Shown: positions 13,569 to 26,229, numbered from the stretch's first letter. The stretch: DNA of 64,000 nt from Epiperipatus broadwayi (GCA_028023455.1 JAQFVV010000031.1:1242001-1306000); one strand, 5' to 3'. Numbers and translations are program-made. Notes: generated by a model from the letters alone, not told the origin.

Positions 13569-13844
13569 AGTATATTGATAGGAACCCCTGAAGAAAGTCA
13601 ATTGTTAAACTTTCCTGAGTTCAAAATCTGAGCATAACGGTTAAGTCAATTAAAGTGAAAATTGATTTGATATGGTTTAGATATAATAATTTATTAATAA
13701 TAAATTATTTATTTGGAACAGATATAGTTTTATATCAAAATTAAATCACATCATTCGTGGCATCTTATATGAAAACCTTAAATCTGACTATATTGAGATG
13801 TGACTGCCTTAACTTATCTCGTTGAGAGGGTGCATACCATTACA
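13569..13844 (-). mobile_element. Terminal fragment of the long-TIR transposon family also present at 39.9-45.4 kb
   Basis: Read on the minus strand from 13,844, this segment matches the left end of the element at 39,887 for about 275 bp. It has the same TGTAATGG terminus, the CTAAATC and ATATAAGATG-type TIR interior, and a subterminal block with TATGCTCAG and TTTGAACTCAGG (13,580-13,645 here, about 40,090-40,160 there). No matching opposite TIR was found nearby, so this is either a truncated copy or one end of a deleted element. No coding sequence. Confidence 0.7.
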
Positions 13845-14729
13845 ATATAAATATATATATATTTAATGTTTAATTGAACTGATTTTATAGTAAATTCCTA
13901 GTTGAAGAGAAGATTTGTAGACATTATAACTGGCACTTGAGGTGTTTATGTTGACATTAAATGTAGTCATTTTTCATTTCAAGAAATTATGACATTCATC
14001 TAGTAGTTCTGATATAATTATCTTTCATAATACTTTTTGAGATACTATTTATATGTTGGTTGCTTAGCTTTAGAATTTTCTGCCTAATTGAGGCCTTACA
14101 AGATGAATACTTATTATTATAAAAAGAAATTACTCAACATAGTATCATGAATTTCTCTATTTTCTTTCAACATCTGCATTAGTCAACTTACTATATAGAA
14201 ATTCATTGTAAAATTGAGTAGTAATCAAATTATACTAAATTTCATCTTTTAGAGTTTAATGATTACTCATGCTATAATATAACTCTGAAATAGAATTATT
14301 GTTCTTAATGCTGATAAAAAGAATTATTAAAAAATCAGCATTACGTGGAATGTTATATGCTTAAATTTAAGAAAAATTTGTTGTTGCTATTATTGTAAAA
14401 CAAAAAATATTTCACAGCACTATATTTAATATTTACAATTGATCATTTACATTTTGAAAACTATGCATTTTTCAAAATATGAATATTCCTATGACCCTAG
14501 TAATCAGCATCTTCCTACATTTTTCCAACACATTCCCTCTTCTTTATTATTTATTTTATATTAAATAAGTAATTTTTAGCAAGTTTTAATTTAAAAATTT
14601 AATTGAAAAGTATAATATAGTTTACCTGAATGAAGTTCAATGGAAAAAAAAAGGAAAGAAAATGTAGAACTAAAATATGGAAATATAGTAGAATGATGTC
14701 AGTAAAAGCAAGTATTTACCATGAATAAT
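13845..14729. other. A+T-rich DNA, nothing recognised
   Basis: Low-complexity A+T-rich sequence without persuasive open frames, splice islands or repeats shared with the rest of the window. Confidence 0.5.
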
Positions 14730-14734
14730 TTATT

Positions 14735-14880
14735 TATCTTTCCAACATGTGTATAATCAGGTAGGTCAGCAATATGAGATGGCATGGAGAGTTGAGGATC
14801 CTGTGAAAGTCTGAGTTTGAATCCCTTATATATTACATTATATATGTGCAGGTGTGTGTAAATCTGTACAGGGTATTAAT
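14735..14880 (+). repeat. tRNA-like SINE candidate related to the 26-kb repeat
   Basis: A box-like GATGGCATGGAGAG (14,778-14,791) and B box-like GAGTTTGAATCCC (14,813-14,825) are spaced about as in RNA polymerase III internal promoters. The stretch from TTTATCTTTC through GTGAAAGTCTG to ATATATTACAT is clearly related to the repeats ending near 26,620 and 27,090. In those copies the B box is eroded. The sequence is therefore a dispersed family, probably of tRNA origin. The 3' end is not defined by a clear tail. Confidence 0.45.
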
Positions 14881-14962
14881 TTACATGAATAATAAAATGA
14901 AAACAAAGACTATAGATTTGTTTCTGGGTTTTTGTTTTTTTTTTCATTTCTAAAAGGCTTGA

Positions 14963-15055
14963 TGTATTTATATTTATAATCTCAGTTACATCTGAAAATT
15001 ATATTAATAACTGTATTTATATTTATAATCTCAGCTACATCTGAAAATTATATTA
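14963..15055. repeat. 49-bp tandem duplication
   Basis: Two adjacent units starting at 14,963 and 15,012 differ by about one base. They share TTTATATTTATAATCTCAG and the following ACATCTGAAAATTATATTAA. This is a recent local duplication in noncoding DNA. Confidence 0.85.
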
Positions 15056-16590
15056 AGGATATGCTCTAAATTCCTGCCATTCAGACAGGGAAATCAAATA
15101 GTTTCAGAAGATATTCAAAAACTATATAATGGCATTAACTGTCATTTTAAAGTGTTAATATAATATTTTACAATTGAATCATGTTTGAAAATTTATAAGT
15201 ATGGCAAAAAAAAAGACAAATTAGTTAACTTGAAACTTTACTATTCTTTTATATGCATAAAATTTTCATTCAAAATGAACCTGGAAAAATCCTTTCTAAA
15301 ATAAAACTTAACAGAATTAGATTCCCATTAATATTCAAAACCAAGTTATTTCATTTTGTCTCATAAGAATATATTTTAATAAGTAACAATACCTTAACAG
15401 TCTAAATATTAGTTGTGGTCATAAGTTTGTAATAGTCAGTATCTTAAAAAAGAATTCTGTGTTAAATTGGAAAATCTTAACCAATGTAATGGAATTCAAA
15501 AATAGACTCGTGATTCAGAGAAATGTAGTACATTCCAACAATTAAATAATTTTAATAATGAGTTGCCCAATCATATCATGGAAGTCTTAGCTTCTAGATA
15601 AAAGATATCAGAGTATTTAGTTTCCTATTCAAAGGCATATTAAGAAACTAACATAGTGAATGTCTTTAGGCGTATATATAAATCTTGCCTCTTAATTTAT
15701 GGCTATGAAAAATGGGCTTCGAATTCTACAATGAAACTAAGATAGCAAATAATACAAAGTAATATGAAATAAAATATATCATAATAACAATAATGGAAAA
15801 AATAAGATTTTATCAGAGACTGATGTTAGTGATACCACGAGCTTTGTGTATAGCAATAAAAGATAATTAATGAGCTAGGTCAATTCTTATTTGTATACTT
15901 TGTAAATATATATATAATTGAAATAGTATGAGGAAAAAAGCTACATTATTTTGGGAAAAGATGGCTTATATGACACAACTTTGAGAAAAAATAATGAAGA
16001 TATTTTTGTTCTGTAATGGGTCAATAGATGATGAAGATAAATACGCTTTTAAATTACATTTACATATACAGTGGTATTATTAAAAATTATATATTAGTAT
16101 GACAAGATATATTCTACTGCACAACAGAATTTTTTATTTTTGTTACAAATTTGCTTGTGTTTGCAAATAGATATAATAGAATGAGAAAGTGAATGCTTTA
16201 AAAATAACTGGTAATTGAACTTGCTAATATCCATCTCCCAGAAAAACAAAACAGATGATGCATTTCAACAGTAAACATTTCAAAATTCCTCTCATATAAT
16301 TGGTTTTTTATTTCAAATTTAGTTTCCATTTCCCTATTTTAAAAATTACCATCCTATTTAAACTATTAGATTTACTTGTTTACATTATAAAATTTTGTTT
16401 TTATACTAATCTGATCAAGAACATTTTTACAATTTTCATATATGTAAATAGACAAATGCAACTTTTATTTTAGAAATATTATTTTAAATGAATCACATAT
16501 CAGTAACAACAGACATTAATAGCACAATGCAGTGGTCTTCAATATTTTTTATCATATGGAATACTACTCTGAATAAAAAATAAATAAATA
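15056..16590. other. A+T-rich DNA with a weak LINE relic near 15.69-15.78 kb
   Basis: Mostly featureless. On the plus strand about 15,697-15,750 can be read as LIYGYEKWASNSTMKLR followed by a stop. This resembles the block after the reverse transcriptase in RTE-type LINEs, where the copy at 16.7 kb reads LTYRSETWTLNRRAIQRLQ. The similarity is short and the flanks are unreadable, so this is a possible ancient LINE relic only. Confidence 0.3.
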
Positions 16591-16591
16591 C

Positions 16592-17127
16592 AGATGGAAA
16601 CATAATGCATTAAATTAATCATAGAATTAAACTTGGTTGGAGTGCTTTTGGTAGAAATAACTTGATACTAAAAGGAAATATACCTGTGTTTGAAAAGGGA
16701 GGTTTTTAATAAATGTGTTTTACCAGTTCTTACTTATAGATCTGAGACTTGGACACTTAATAGAAGAGCAATACAGAGACTTCAGACCACTCAAAGAAGT
16801 ATGGAGAGATGCATGTTGGGAATAACAAGAAGAGATCGAAAACGCAATATATGGGTAATAGAACAAAGAGGTGTTACTGATCTCATTGAAAAAATTAAAA
16901 GACATATTGCTAGAAAAGATGATAATAGATGGACAATTGAAATATTAATCTGGATTCCAAAAGATTGTAAAAGACCCAGAAAGAGACTACATATGAGATG
17001 GATGGATGAAATAAGAAAGTGTGCAGAAGTGATGTGGAGAAGAGAAGCTAAAGATCGGAGAAGATGGATTGAACTTGGAGAGACCTTCATCAGCAGTGGA
17101 TTAATAATGGATGATGATGATGATGGA
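16592..17127 (+). mobile_element. RTE-type LINE, 5'-truncated copy with (GAT)n tail
   Basis: From 16,592 (GATGGAAACATAATG) to the GAT repeat ending near 17,127, this matches the 3' end of the longer copy at 52,036-52,608 closely. A short trinucleotide tail instead of poly(A) is typical of the RTE/BovB clade, and both copies end in (GAT)n. The 5' truncation is the usual outcome of incomplete target-primed reverse transcription. Confidence 0.85.
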
Positions 17128-17145
17128 ATACTGTTTGAAGTTTAA
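16690..17145 (+). pseudogene. C-terminal part of RTE reverse transcriptase (151-codon open frame)
   Basis: An uninterrupted frame encodes the region downstream of the RT catalytic core: SETWTLNRR, then RDRKRNIW, HIARKDDNRWT, RKRLHMRWMDEIRK and a terminal WIELGETFI followed by Asp residues read from the (GAT)n tail. The apparent start Met is internal to the original protein and the catalytic core is absent. Compared with the 52-kb copy it lacks about 19 bp before HIAR, where relatives carry a KWSWAG-type block. That loss leaves this copy in frame. No independent function is implied. Confidence 0.8.
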
Positions 17146-17149
17146 CAGT

Positions 17150-18547
17150 TTCAAATCTAAAATTAAATTATTTATGAGTAATCATAAATGTCTACTATCA
17201 TCATGCATGTGTACACCATAATGATTGTCTCAAATCAATTTTTTTTTTAAAAAAAAAATTACTCTCTTAGTATTCATTCAATTAAATTCTTTCCATGTAG
17301 CTAATTAATTTATCAGATATTTAATTAAATTCTTTATTTCATCAGTAATATGACTAATGCTAGTTCAAACTATACTAATATATTTCTTTGCAAACTTATT
17401 TATGCATGTTAAATGTGGTCTCTGCTTAGTAGATTTAAGCTAAACTCAAATATATAATAAATGATGATCATAAATTAAGTCACATAAGATGTATGCAGAG
17501 TAAGGTAAATCAGCCTTTAAATTGCTCACTGAACCAGATTATGTTAATTCAAATGGTGAAAGTTCATTCCTTTATTTTCTATTTGTTAGCCAATCAGATG
17601 ACTAATGACTTATCTAAGGGCCTGATATTTGGGAGAAAAAGTCCAAGATAGTTTTTAATCTGAATACATTTCCAAGTCTCACATAAATTCAAACCTCAAA
17701 ATATGGGTATGGCAGGTAGATATACTTATCATTATATTACAATGACCTTCTAATATATATATACAATCCTTTAGAAATTTTAAAGATTGACAAAAGGTCT
17801 GACTTATAAAAAAATTAATATAAAAAATAAAATCATGCACAATATTGATAAATCCCACAATAAAATGATAAAAACTGTTATTTATGATTTTGTAACCATG
17901 ATGTTTTTATTTTTTTTCACATTTACAACTTAAAAATTAATTATAGTGTTATAAGAAAATAAAAAAGATATAAAGCAAAAATTAAAATTTTCAATTGTAC
18001 TTTTACTTTTATTGTTTTGTTTTTTACATTTATTTTAAGTAAATATATCTAAATCTTGATCAAAATAAATTTTACAATTCAATTTTTTAATAAACTTTCT
18101 TGTAATATGTTTTGATAAATAATAAATCTTATAGCAAATAGTAATCATATAAATCAATTCTCAATATGGTTTACAATATGATAATAGTTTTGACAATTTT
18201 TCAAAAGAGAAATTTCATATATCAGAATGTCACAAATAATTAAATTAAATAATTAAATAAATCCACCTTTCTTTTATCATTATAACAATACATATTTTAT
18301 TTTATACTTAATCAATCTGATAATTTTCAATGACTAACAACAGCCTTCTTCAGAATTATAAATGTGTATAAGTATATGGAATATATAAAAATAATTTATT
18401 TAATCAATATAAAACAAACATATCCAATTATAAACTGAATTTTATTCTGATATATATATCTTCCAAGTCTATACTATATTTGTATCATAATAAAAGAAAA
18501 TGCAGTAAGTCCTTATCATTTTATAATTTATTTTTTATCATTTGCAG
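17150..18547. other. A+T-rich DNA, nothing recognised until the exon-like island
   Basis: Long A+T-rich stretch with no readable coding sequence. The last ~40 bp become pyrimidine-rich and lead into the CAG acceptor at 18,545-18,547. Confidence 0.45.
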
Positions 18548-18601
18548 GCTTCTTGCGACTTGTTGATGGTACTACAACATCATCCAGTGGCCACATGTGG
18601 T
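18548..18601 (+). CDS. Candidate 54-bp internal exon
   Basis: A G+C-richer island lies between a strong-looking acceptor (TTTTATCATTTGCAG, ending 18,547) and a consensus donor (GTAAGT from 18,602). The length is a multiple of three, so it could be skipped without a frame change. Two phases are open: one reads ASCDLLMVLQHHPVATCG, the other (two bases in) reads FLRLVDGTTTSSSGHMW. The second vaguely recalls the opening of a scavenger-receptor cysteine-rich domain (RLVxG...SSG), but 17 residues cannot establish that. If real, most of this window is intron of a plus-strand gene. It could also be a chance match. Confidence 0.4.
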
Positions 18602-18879
18602 GTAAGTAACAACTACCTTTTTTTATTATTTATTTTGAATTTGCTTATTAAATTTCTATTATTAAATTAAGTATTAATCTATAAATTTTTGATTCAACAA
18701 CATTTAAATTTGTTTAATATTTATTATTAAATTTTTTATTAACTAATCTTATAAATTATTATTATTACAAAATGTTTTTTGTAAACATTTTTGAATTCTT
18801 GCCTAACTAATATTACCTCCTACTTACTTCATCTTACTCCACTTTCTTAATTTACAAAATTTGAATTTTAAATAGCGAT
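18602..18879. other. A+T-rich spacer
   Basis: Intron-like A+T-rich sequence following the candidate donor site; nothing else seen. Confidence 0.4.
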
Positions 18880-19970
18880 GTGATATGATATGGCTACTGC
18901 TTTATTAAAATCAGGAATCTCAGCCAATATGTACAAGAAAAAAACTTGTTAGTCACCTTATCTTGCCTGTCCATACCCCACCCTAAGTTTTTCCTATATC
19001 CTGCTCTATCCCATTTCCACAACATCATCTTTGTCCACTCCATAGCTTTTGTATCAAGATCTTTATCTTTTTCCAATCCCAGCAAAAAGACCAATAACCT
19101 ACTTTCTGTATAATCACTTGGTCTATATTTATTCTCCCACAACATTGTTTGTACTATTTCTGCTTGTAAGCATTTCCATTCAATTAACAGATGCCAAATA
19201 TTTTCTAGTCTCCTTACATAACTTTTCAGACTAAATCACCCACATTTTTCCATTGATGTGTATATTCCCTTATTGCTAACGATCCTGTTCGAGCCTTAAA
19301 CAGTAAACTAATTCCCTTGCTATTATCATAAATTTCATTCCCACCCAATATTCTGTTTACTTCTATATATATTTAAATTCTTTTTACTCTCCAACTCATT
19401 TTTTATTAATGCATCTATTCTTCTATCCCATTCCTTGCCACAATTCTCCTAACACAATCATCCCACATTCTGGTAAGTATACTGACACAAAATCCTTATC
19501 AAATCTTCTGCATACCATATCTACCTTTCTCACCCATCTTTCAACCTGTCCTTTAGTCATAACCCAATTAAATACTATTTTGGCTATTCTCTTATTATCC
19601 GTAAATTGTAATCTACCAAACATTTTCATTTTGCTTTTTGCATCCCTTATATAAAAACTTAACCATCTCATTTCATCTTCAATTGCCTTCTTTGCAAACT
19701 ACTTTCCTTACTATTATCATATATTAAATCGCACCTAATATTATGTTTATTTCTATATATATTTACTCTCCATACTAGTTCTCCATCTCTCTAACTCCCT
19801 ATTCTTTATTAATAAATCTATTCTTTTATCCCATTCCTTACCGCTATAACACTCAGCCTCCTAACACAATTATCCCATCTTTTGTACAAATATACTGCTA
19901 TAAATTCTTTATCCAAATCTTTTGCATACCGCATTACTTAAGTTAACCCTGCTAGCTCCCTGTTTTTATT
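18880..19970 (-). mobile_element. 3' portion of a third LINE type, decayed, with internal duplication
   Basis: The plus strand is strikingly pyrimidine-rich here because the minus strand is eroded, purine-rich coding sequence. Minus-strand frames include an 82-codon frame (19,423-19,671) with KMKMFGRLQFTDNKRIAKIVFNW-like content and an 83-codon frame (18,894-19,145). Between them is a stretch reading LLFKARTGSLAIREY and then, after a frameshift, ENIWHLLIEWKC. The order RTGSL...H...C resembles the zinc-like carboxy terminus of several animal LINEs. A block of about 220 bp is repeated (about 19,310-19,520 and 19,695-19,930). It differs from both the L1/Tx1-like and the RTE copies in this window. 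Clade not determined. Confidence 0.5.
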
Positions 19971-19974
19971 TTTT

Positions 19975-22785
19975 TATAACTTAGGTTACATTTCTTGTAA
20001 TTTTATTGTTTGAAATTATTTCAATTATATTTATATTAAAGCAAAATCTTTATTTAATGTAGGTTTGATACTATTTATAAGTATAACTTCTATAATTTTT
20101 CTTTCTCTTATTATTTGAGAATTGAATCATTTTAATACTATATTTTAAAAAACCCTTGCACAATCAAATACAAGTAAAAAAAAAAAATGTACAAGCAATT
20201 TTAGAATATATATCACTACCAACATTATTGCACATTTGTGTACAAATATAGTAATGTTTTCTATAATTACAGTATACCAATGATATCTTCTGTATTTAAA
20301 TGCTTAATTATGAAATTAAATTATCAATGACAAACAAACTATAAATATTAATTGCCATTTGAAAATGTTACAATATCTAAAGGCACAACTAGGACTTACA
20401 TAGGAAATATTTGATGATCAAATAGAAGCAATGGCTATATTTTTAAAAAACTTAAGGAAAATAATTTAATGAAATCTTATGCATGTAAAATAAACATGAC
20501 TACTGGAGGTGATTATGCACCAAACATTTAATTTCAATGAGATGAGATAAAAATGACCTTCCATTATATTCTTCTTAAATACTTTATTCCTATGTGCTGC
20601 TTTAGCACAGTTTAGTTGCACTTCATATGCCAGTTTTGCATTCATTTGCAATAAAAATTGAAACTACAACATATATTGATTTATTAATTTTTTAAAAATC
20701 TAAAAATGACAGTATCATAAAGAAAATCTAATACAAACAAGTAAAAAATACCAGTAGTGAGTAACTTTTTTTGTTCTTAGGCTCTGAGAATGCTCATGAA
20801 AACCTTTGAAAATATGCTTCTTTGTTTGATATTTGAAAAATAAAATTGTACATTTTCTGTAATTTTTTACTTATTTATGATTATTTTTGGAAACTATTTG
20901 TGAAATATTTATTTTTTCATTATAAGATAATGTTTGGATTAATATACTCGAAAATTTTTGTTTTTTAAGAAAACAAGTCAAAACATCATTATAACATAAA
21001 GCAGGAAATTTATAATTGGATGAAAAAGGAATGCTTCCATAATCACCATAGAAGTTATCTTTTGTCATTCTTTAATAATTATAAATAAAATTTTAAATTT
21101 TTAAACATTTTATTCCATTAATTTATGATGTCTTAACAAGAATTCATTTGGATTTTAAAAATAGTATTTCAACAAAAATATTTCATTCATTAAATATTTT
21201 TATGAGGAAAAAACTAATGATCTAATTATATATTTCACTTTATTACTTTTTTTTTTATATTTGCAAAATTGAATCATTTTTAAGCAATAATTTTCATTAT
21301 AATTCTCCAACAATTAGGAATAAAAGTATCTACAAACCTATTGTTATCAGAATGGATTGCTGAGTAGAACTGTTATTTAGATTGTAAGCCTATCTGAAAT
21401 CATTCTTGGAGTGAGTTAATATGCAAATAAAATAGTCTAGTCAAAAGTTCTGAATCTCTGACATCTACCCAATGCTACAATAGCTTAATCCGTACTTAAA
21501 ATTGAAGGAAATATATTGCCACATAAAGCTAGAAGAACATCATATACTGGATTTATAGATAAATATAATATGCAAGCAATAATGAACTATTACTTGGTAA
21601 GATTAGATCTTGTAACTATAAACCAAGTATAGGACCTCATGGTAACAAATGACTTATTATAAGTATACTGAAATAAAAAGTAAACATGTTTGATAAGTTT
21701 TGTTCATTTTATCTAATGATATATCTAGCAATATTTATAGATTTGTTTTTAATGAAACTTTTACAAATTTCTGTTTTTAATAATATAATCAAAATTTATT
21801 ATATCTAAAGCATTACTTAAATTGTTTTTTTACTAAGGACTGCTTTGGAGTATTTGTGACTATGTGATATGAATCCAGAATAATAATTATAAGAGTATAG
21901 TACTTTCATTTAATATATAAGCAACTGTTATACATATTATGTGAGCACTGATACTGATTATCAGATGACCCTGATAATTGTGTTTTATTAATATCATAAT
22001 TTCTCATACTACTTAATTATTAAACTTTAATATTAGTTACATTGGGATATGAGTCAGTAGCATTATCTGTTCTTATATCATTTTCTATTTTATCCCAAGC
22101 TATATATGTGTGTCTGTAATTATAAGTTTAATAACTATGTGAATCCAAACTCTCACAATGAATCAGAATTTGACATTATTATACCAAATAGATTATAATA
22201 TAAAGGTAAAGTAATGTAAGTCCTTAGATGCTGAAAAGTGGCATCATCTAGATGATTTTCGAATTATAGAAAACAATATAAACCAAAGTCATTAAATAAA
22301 CTTTCTCAGGGTTTAAATCAGAAAATGGCCGACTATTTTGATAATGATCAATGTGCATTAGATTTGTCTTTAATGGTTTGATAATGGAATATATATATAC
22401 ATCATCAATTAAATCTCATATTTTGCACATGGAGAGAGAAATTATATTTTATGCATTTTATTGGCTGTACTATATTTTGCTAAGCTTTAGACCCACATAC
22501 ATTTTGAAAATAATACATGAGGTGCTTTTTAAAATATAAAATCTGAATTATATTTCAATCTGTAATAATTAAATTGTTTTTATCTGTAATTTTTAATGAG
22601 TTTTCAGTACTATCATTTTTTTTTATATTTACCATTTGTTTTTTCCAACTTCTTGATAAACAATGAAAAAAAAATTCACTATATTAAAAAAAAGATTTTT
22701 CAGATTAGTCAAAATCAAAGTGCGAGCCACTCTCCAAGATAAAGCAAAGAGATAAATAAATTGTTAGCTACTGAATGACTTTTCA
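19975..22785. other. A+T-rich DNA with two weak coding-like patches
   Basis: No gene is recognised. Minus-strand frames at about 20,466-20,651 (reading MQMNAKLAYEVQLNCAKAAH) and 20,871-21,068 have less biased composition than most chance frames, but I cannot match either to a family and see no splice signals that frame them well. The rest is A+T-rich. Confidence 0.35.
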
Positions 22786-22990
22786 GAGACACCTGAAAAG
22801 GCATCCCCTTCTCAAGCACATGAACATTCACCTTGAGAAATTCAAAACACCCACACGATGCAGCCACTTAGCGCTACAATGCCAGCATAAGGTGCCAAGA
22901 TTACCTGGACTCTTTGACTTACTTAACTCATGTAACATGAATATTTTCAATAAAGTTGTTTTTGAAATAAAGTGCAAAAACTTGTTTAAA
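22786..22990 (+). CDS. Candidate terminal exon / 3' UTR or retrocopy
   Basis: A G+C-richer island begins right after an acceptor-like TGACTTTTCAG (ending 22,785). In one phase it reads TPEKASPSQAHEHSP then TGA. In another, a 76-codon frame runs from ATG 22,775 to 23,005 with His-rich content (HLKRHPLLKHMNIHLEK). Two AATAAA signals follow near 22,951 and 22,967. The pattern fits a last exon with polyadenylation signals, or a processed transcript copy. Product not recognised. It would be on the same strand as the exon candidate at 18.55 kb, but no reading frame unites them convincingly. Confidence 0.3.
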
Positions 22991-25900
22991 TTTTTGTTTA
23001 ATTAATTGATAAAGATATATATAATATTAGAAGCAAAAAGCAGTTAAAGAACTTTTGAAATAAAATAAAATTTTAAAAAATGTTAAATAGGTAAAATGAA
23101 AAGAGTAATCAAAAAAAAAAAAAGGATGAACATTTAAATAAATTGTTAGAGATAAAAAAATAATTAATAATATATATAAAAAATAGCATAGGAAAAAAAA
23201 AAATAGATAAAAAATATAGCAAAATTGATCTTATATATAGGACTGTATGCTTTATTTATATAAAAACAAAACAAACAATGAAGTCCTGAATATTGTGAAA
23301 ACAAAGGCAAATAAAGAAAACAGTGTTTACAAACCACATATGAAACAAAGCAGATGAAAGAAATTTTTGTTGAAACCAAAAAGTGATAGAAGAGTTAGAT
23401 TAGAGAATAAATATTTAACACAATGAAGTTTGTTCTAGGATAGCACACAAAAAAGAAAAATGGAGAACTATGACTATCAACTCCAATTTACAGAGGACAG
23501 TGACTGATTTGAAAAGAAAATATTTCTATTTAATAAGGATATATATAACTTTTAATTTACAATTATAAACAATTACTAATAAATTTAATATTAAACCTGA
23601 CTGCAATGTTAATAAAAATATAATTTCTAATTCAAAACAGATAAAATCAAACTAAGAACAGCAATTATTCCCTCCTAAACTTATCTAATCAAACAAAAAA
23701 ATTAGCAGCAACCACTGAAATGATTCACAACAAAATTCCCATATAAAAAAAAAAAATCTCTCAACGGACTTTTTCCAACTAACAAGAACAATAAAATATG
23801 CAGCAGACAGATTCCCTCATTTATGATGAACTAAAGATGTTTTATCCTCATTACCTGACAGAGGAAATAAAAAGAAAACAGTGCTGTTTCATAAATTACA
23901 CATTAAATAAAAATAAATTAGACATTAAATAAAAATAAAATACTGTGATAATAAAAAATTCAACTTAATGGAATAAAAAAATTTGTCTACTAAATGTAAA
24001 TGTGTAATGTTATTAAATAAATTTAGTTTTCTCTCCTTAGAATGTAACATTAATAAATTGTTAATAATTTTTAACTTCTTTTTTTTTCTTAACTGAAATG
24101 TTTTCTATTAAGACGTTTGTTTCTTCTATTCAACAAAAATACAATACAGAAAATACAAATTAACTATCTGCCAAGTTGACTTTAGATATCCTCAAAGTAT
24201 ATATGTAGTGTGTTTTCTGCCAAAAGATATAAGTAACTAGACAAGAAAGTATCATTATCAGTGACAATTTGCCATTGCTTCTCGTCCTTTTAACATAATT
24301 TATTCTAGTTATTAGGCTTCACTATCTGAGTTCACTAATAGCTCCAATATTGTTTTCTACCATCTTTCCTAATGAAAATTTTCTAGTTTTATTGTATTAA
24401 TGATCAAAAATTAAGTTTTCTAGTTTTATTTATGATAGATTTTGTTTAATTACTCATAATCAAAGTAATTGTCTCATATTTTACAACCTTTTTGTTATTT
24501 TTATTATCACTTTCTTTACCATTCTGAAATTTTATATGAAGGGATTCAATTCTCTACCTATAATTGTGTTGATGTAGTTCTTTACAATGTATAATATTAA
24601 TCTAGTTTTTCTACTTTTTAGTTTTGCTGATATTCTTACTTCCCCTAATATTAGCTATTATCTTTGAATTTCTCAAATATAAATTACAATAACTTTTATA
24701 ATTTTTCTTTAACAATATGTATATACTAGATCCTCTGTGTTTCTACTTAATTTCCTAAATGTGTGCATATATGTAAGAAAACATTTTCAATCACTTGCTA
24801 TAAGCATCTCAGTGCCTTTAGTTTTTATTTTCTCCTTTGTAGCCTATAATTTTTAGCTGGCTGCATGATTTCCTTACGGATGTTTGCTAAATGACTGATA
24901 CCTTGATGCATTTCATTTTTCCATTTAAATTTTGCATTCATTTTCTAATTGCTAAATGATTGATATCTTGGCACATTTCATTTTTCCATTTATATTTTGC
25001 ATATAAAAACTTCTTTTTCTATAGCTTATGATAAATCACTTGTTTATTATTAATTTTCTTTGAGATTTGGAACTCCTTGGCTAATGTATGATTAATTCAT
25101 ATGTATAACCTCACAGGTGGCTTCCTTGCACATCAGACCTTTATTTGCTAGCAACTGTTAATAGACTTTCACTACAGCCATTCCTATTAATAATGTTCTA
25201 ACATGTCTCTTCAGTAAAATTTTTAGAATTATATAATTTATCTTGCTACTGGAATGCAAGAACAAAACCTTACTTCCAATTTCTAAAATGTACTATAGCT
25301 CTGCTGCATTTATTTAATTTCTTTACAACCTCTTTATATGGATATTTTTATAGATTTCTAATATCACACAATTTGTTAATTTTCAATTACTTTGATTCCA
25401 TTAACACAAAATAATGTTATGTTCCGTTTATCAACATCAATTTCACTTAACAGGCAAAAACTTCTATATATGATTTACGCATCAGGCATTAACTAATATT
25501 AGTGAAATTAAATTTGATAATGCTTAACATCTATCTCATTAATATCTTCAATTCTTTTTTCCTCTTTCACTTATGTATTCACTAAAGAATCCATAATCTT
25601 GAAAAATGCTTTCTCTTCTTACTAAATATAAATTAGTTTTTCTTAAAAAAAATCATGTGCACAAAATTAGATTGTATTGATTACTAATTTGATTATTTAT
25701 TAACAAGTAAGTATAAGGTCACAAAACTGATACATAAGAAATGTATGCATATACATATTAATGTAAATAATATATTTACAAATAAATACTTTCTATGAGT
25801 TTACATAAATAATAAGTTAATATGACTTGTAAAGATTCCCTAATACACAGTTCAAATGAAAGTAGGATTAGAATTATCTTCTTGTTCTATATAACTCTCT

Positions 25901-26226
25901 TCTTCAAATTCCAACAATTCGTTTTATATTTTTTCCCCAATCAATTAAAATTCCATGGTTCAAATTAAATTTTCTACAATAATTTTATAAGCAAACCTGG
26001 TAATCTCTTAATCTTGTTTTTTGATCATCTTACTAGCTCAATGTTTAACTTTTCTTTATTATCTATGTTTTTTTATTTAATCAAATTATACATAATTTTT
26101 ATATTTCTCATTATGGCAAATTTAAAAAAAATTTATACTTATATACAGGACAACTAAAAAAAAGTTATTGTTTATTATTCACCTTTATTGCATAGTTATA
26201 GTTCAAATTTTATAGACACATTTAAT
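22991..26226. other. A+T-rich DNA with a 65-bp duplication and possible minus-strand relics
   Basis: Low-complexity A+T-rich sequence. A tandem duplication lies at 24,884-25,002. Around 25,000-25,400 the minus strand gives fragmented protein-like text (for example KEVVKKLNKCSRAIVHFRNW) that could be an eroded helix-turn-helix transposase, but stops are frequent and no family can be named. Confidence 0.35.
24884..25002. repeat. 65-bp tandem duplication
   Basis: Two diverged units start at 24,884 and 24,949, sharing TTGCTAAATGA, GATA, and CATTTCATTTTTCCATTTA. Noncoding. Confidence 0.75.
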
Positions 26227-26229
26227 ATA

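Noticed and set aside
16720-17090. Two minus-strand frames opposite the RTE fragment
   Set aside because: Antisense shadows of the 151-codon RTE frame.
24200-25950. Possible helix-turn-helix transposase remnant on the minus strand
   Set aside because: Only one short stretch reads plausibly; frequent stops, no DDE/DDD-like spacing and no TIRs found.
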